64,000 nucleotides of DNA, from positions 420,073 to 484,072 of the forward strand of contig JAGFBZ010000184.1 in the NCBI GenBank assembly GCA_018398805.1. The letters run 5' to 3'. The stretch is from Hirundichthys speculiger (Eukaryota > Chordata > Actinopteri > Beloniformes > Exocoetidae). Both the position numbers and the translations under genes were made by a program. The notes under the pieces are model-generated. The model was not told where the DNA came from, did no database searches, and saw nothing but the letters and a program-made list of their open reading frames with translations. Shown here piece after piece: positions 61,600 to 64,000 of this stretch. The first letter of the stretch is position 1. Every line of letters begins with the position of its first letter.

Positions 61600-61664
61600 G
61601 TGCCATTGTCAAATTGAGTCTTTGTGTGCAACCTACTAAAGTTGGTCCGTACCTCTCTTGACAG

Positions 61665-63892
61665 GCTACCAAGCAAGTAGTGCTACTACCGAAGACGAGT
61701 TAACGACCACTGCTGCAAGTGAAGTACCTCAGCACGTCTCAGGACAGGGAGGAGATTTGAGCGATCCAGGCACTTGGCCTGAACAACTTACTGGACAGAC
61801 TTTGGACTTACTTGTCCAAAAAGGACCAGTCCAGGTGCGCAACTGCGATTTCCCCCGGGCCCCGGATAAAAGACACTTTTCTGAGGACTTCTATATACGT
61901 AAATTACCCAATGGTGAAAAAACTAACAGAGACTGGCTTGTGTATTCTAAGAGAAAAGACTCAGTGTTTTGTTTTTGTTGTAAACTTTTTCGTTCAAGTC
62001 ATTCAAATTTTGCCACTGGGGGAATTAGCAATTGGAAACATATGTCTGATAAGCTGAAACAGCACGAAACCTCCCGTGATCACATAACAAGTGCCACAAA
62101 GTGGATTGAGGCGAAACGCAGACTTGATTCAGATAAATGCATAGATCAGTCACTTCAACGGCAAATATCGAGGGAAAGGGCACATTGGCAAGGTGTTTTA
62201 ACACGCATTATTGCTGCTGTGCAGTTCTTAGCAGAAGGCAATTTGGCTTTTCGGGGAACAACTTCTAAACTACACGAAGACAATAATGGTCACTTCTTGA
62301 AGTTGATTGAAATGATCTCCAAATTTGACGCACCGATGAGCGAGCATGTTCGGCGATTCAAAGACAACGAAACGCGAGCGCATTATTTAGGACCTCAGAC
62401 TCAAAACGAATTAATTTCTCAGATGGCCACAAACGTCAAAAATTCAATTCTGAATGATGCAAAGAAGGCCAAATATTTTTCCGTTATTCTTGATTGTACG
62501 CCAGATATGAACCATCAAGAACAGATGTCACTAGTCCTCCGTTTTGTGAACATGACATCGTTAGATGTAAGCGTTGAAGAACATTTTATTGAATTTCTTC
62601 AAGTGAATGATCAAACGGGGAAGGGCCTGTCTGATGTTCTTTTGGCTGCACTTCATGAGCTTGGCCTTGACATTAACGACTGTCGTGGCCAAGGGTATGA
62701 TAACGGGGCAAACATGAAAGGGAAACGTGAGGGGGTTCAAGCTCATGTATTGCGCCTCAACTCTCAAGCTTACTTCATGCCTTGCGGTTGTCATAGCCTT
62801 AATTTGACTCTCGGTGACATGGCCAAGTGTTGTCCAAAAGCTATGTCCTTGTTTGGAATTGCGCAGAGGCGATATACTATCCTCGCAGGTTCCACCAAAC
62901 GCTGGGAGATACTTAAAGCAAAAGTGCCATATCTCACTCTAAAGCCTTTGTCTGAAACACGCTGGGAATGTTGTGTGGAAAGTATAAAAGCAATACGCTA
63001 CCAAACAAGTGAAATCATCGATGCTTTGCTTGACGTTTGGACTGAAAGCAATGACGCCAAAATTAAAAGTGAAGCCATGTCACTGGCTAACGAAATACAA
63101 ACGTTCGAATTCATTTTGTCCGTGGTGATATGGTACGATATTCTGTTCGCCATAAACACTGTCAGTAAGACTTTTCAGTCGAGTGACATGCAGTTAGACG
63201 TGGCCTTGTCACAGCTAAAAGGACTAATGGTCCACATGCAAAAATACAGAGAAAATGGATTTGTGTCAGCAAAAATATCAGAGATGGCTTTAAAGATGGA
63301 CATTGATCCTGAACTGAAGACAGCTCGACGAATTAATCGCAAACGGGATGAAAATGGTAATGAGTACTCTCCTAACGCAGAGGAAGCGTTTGTGACAGAC
63401 TATTTCTTAGTTGTAGTGGACCAGGCCCTCTCTGCACTAAGAACACGTTTTACAGAAATGCAAAGGTTTGGGGAGATGTTTGGGTTTCTGTTTGATATCC
63501 AAAAACTTTGCGACATTGACGAGGGAGAACTGCAAAGACAGTGCGCAAAACTGGCCGATGCTCATAACACACCAGAATCCCGAGACATACATGCACCGGA
63601 CCTTTTCCAGGAAATAAAAGTACTGCGAGATATAGTTCCAAAGGGAACAGATACTGCCCTCAAAACACTTAATTTCCTTAAAGGAATCGAAGGAACCTTT
63701 CCAAACTGCGAAATTGCGCTCAGGCTCCTACTGACCATTCCAGTAACAGTGGCACCAGGAGAACGGAGCTTCTCAAAATTAAAACTTATCAAAAACAATT
63801 TGCGCACCTCAATGTCACAGGACAGACTGTGCGGGCTCGCTCTTCTGTCAATTGAAAACAAGGTTGCCAGCAAGTTGGATTATAACGATTAA
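61665..63892 (+). CDS. hAT-family transposase, main exon (TTF-type finger, ZMYM1-like)
   Basis: An uninterrupted frame of about 742 codons opening at the acceptor TTGACAG (no ATG at its 5' end, so it needs the upstream exon). Residues are counted from the TTG at 61658. A TTF-type zinc-binding region spans about 65-150 ('DWLVYSKRKDSVFCFCCKLF', C105/C108 with H136/H142). A DUF4371-like RNase-H-fold part includes 'FSVILDCTPDMNHQEQMS' (first catalytic Asp, about D279) and 'CRGQGYDNGANMKG' (second Asp, about D348). 'LSETRWECCVESI' follows, and the C-terminal hAT dimerisation block 'IPVTVAPGERSFSKLKLIKN' holds the catalytic Glu (about E702). All three catalytic residues and the finger look intact. 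The product should cut and paste its own element. Domestication as a host gene (ZMYM1-like) is possible, but the TIR next to it argues for a transposon. Confidence 0.9.
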
Positions 63893-64000
63893 TCGCAGAG
63901 TTTGCAGCGAAGAAATCGAGAAAAGTTGCGTTTCTTTAAAATCGAAGTACTGTGCAATGTGTTATGTGGAAAGTTTTACTGTAAGTTTATTTTAATGTTA

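Larger units (their letters stand above)
59647..64000 (+). mobile_element. hAT transposon (Tip100/ZMYM1-like), right end outside window
   Basis: The left end reads CAGACCCGTCGCAAGGGGGG, a hAT-type terminus starting CAG, and interrupts the RTE endonuclease fragment. The element then holds a small 5' coding exon, an intron with an exon duplicate and a second hAT insertion, and a long uninterrupted transposase exon ending at 63892. The candidate left target octamer is GCTGTAGT (59639-59646). The right end is not in the window, so completeness cannot be confirmed. Uninterrupted coding indicates a young or selected copy. Confidence 0.75.

Noticed and set aside
61658..61664. TTG at 61658 as the start codon of the transposase
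   Set aside because: It lies within the splice acceptor TTGACAG; the protein start is more plausibly in the upstream exon at 59970.

Overview
The window looks like a piece of a teleost fish nuclear genome. The reasons are long AT-rich non-coding stretches, many dinucleotide microsatellites (TG/CA, TA, GA), and a load of transposable-element families typical of ray-finned fish: Tc1-like, piggyBac-like, pogo/Tigger-like and hAT DNA transposons, L2-, RTE- and CR1/Rex-like non-LTR retrotransposons, and tRNA-derived SINEs. I found no exon of a recognisable host protein-coding gene, no rRNA or tRNA gene and no CRISPR array. The region is probably intergenic or lies inside a very long intron; several compact, non-repetitive, homeodomain-site-rich blocks look like conserved regulatory DNA, but this cannot be shown from one sequence.

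Layout. 1-7 kb: non-coding, one reverse SINE copy (about 6.0 kb). 7.0-8.0 kb: 5'-truncated L2-like LINE, plus strand. 10.8-13.5 kb: a second, minus-strand LINE with remains of ORF1 (esterase-like) and the ORF2 endonuclease, interrupted by a 477-bp Tigger-like MITE at a TA site. 14.9-15.8 kb: decayed Tc1-like transposase. 17.5 kb and 22.7 kb: SINEs ending in GGAT repeats, in opposite orientations. 18.2-20.1 kb: decayed LINE ORF2 with a small inverted-repeat insertion. 23-31.7 kb: mostly non-coding and microsatellites. 32.3-33.5 kb: internally deleted piggyBac-like element that still carries the C-terminal cysteine-rich finger. 38.7-40.2 kb: a tandem repeat split by a minus-strand LINE that is itself split by another retroposon fragment. 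42.0 kb: a 57-bp-arm inverted repeat (long hairpin). 42.9-43.7 kb: a second Tc1-like fossil. 47.8-49.0 and 55.6-56.3 kb: TA microsatellites abutting copies of one inverted-repeat element. 51.3-51.9 kb: SINE followed directly by a hAT MITE.

The most interesting part is 59.0-64.0 kb, a three-level nest. An RTE-type LINE endonuclease fragment is broken by what looks like a nearly complete, apparently intact hAT element (Tip100/ZMYM1-like). Its transposase is split into a small 5' exon (about 59970-60267) and a large 3' exon (61665-63892). The intron between them holds a tandem copy of the start of the large exon (60359-60466, phase-symmetric, with its own acceptor and donor) and a different 1064-bp hAT element with a perfect 8-bp target duplication. 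The right end of the outer element is beyond the window.
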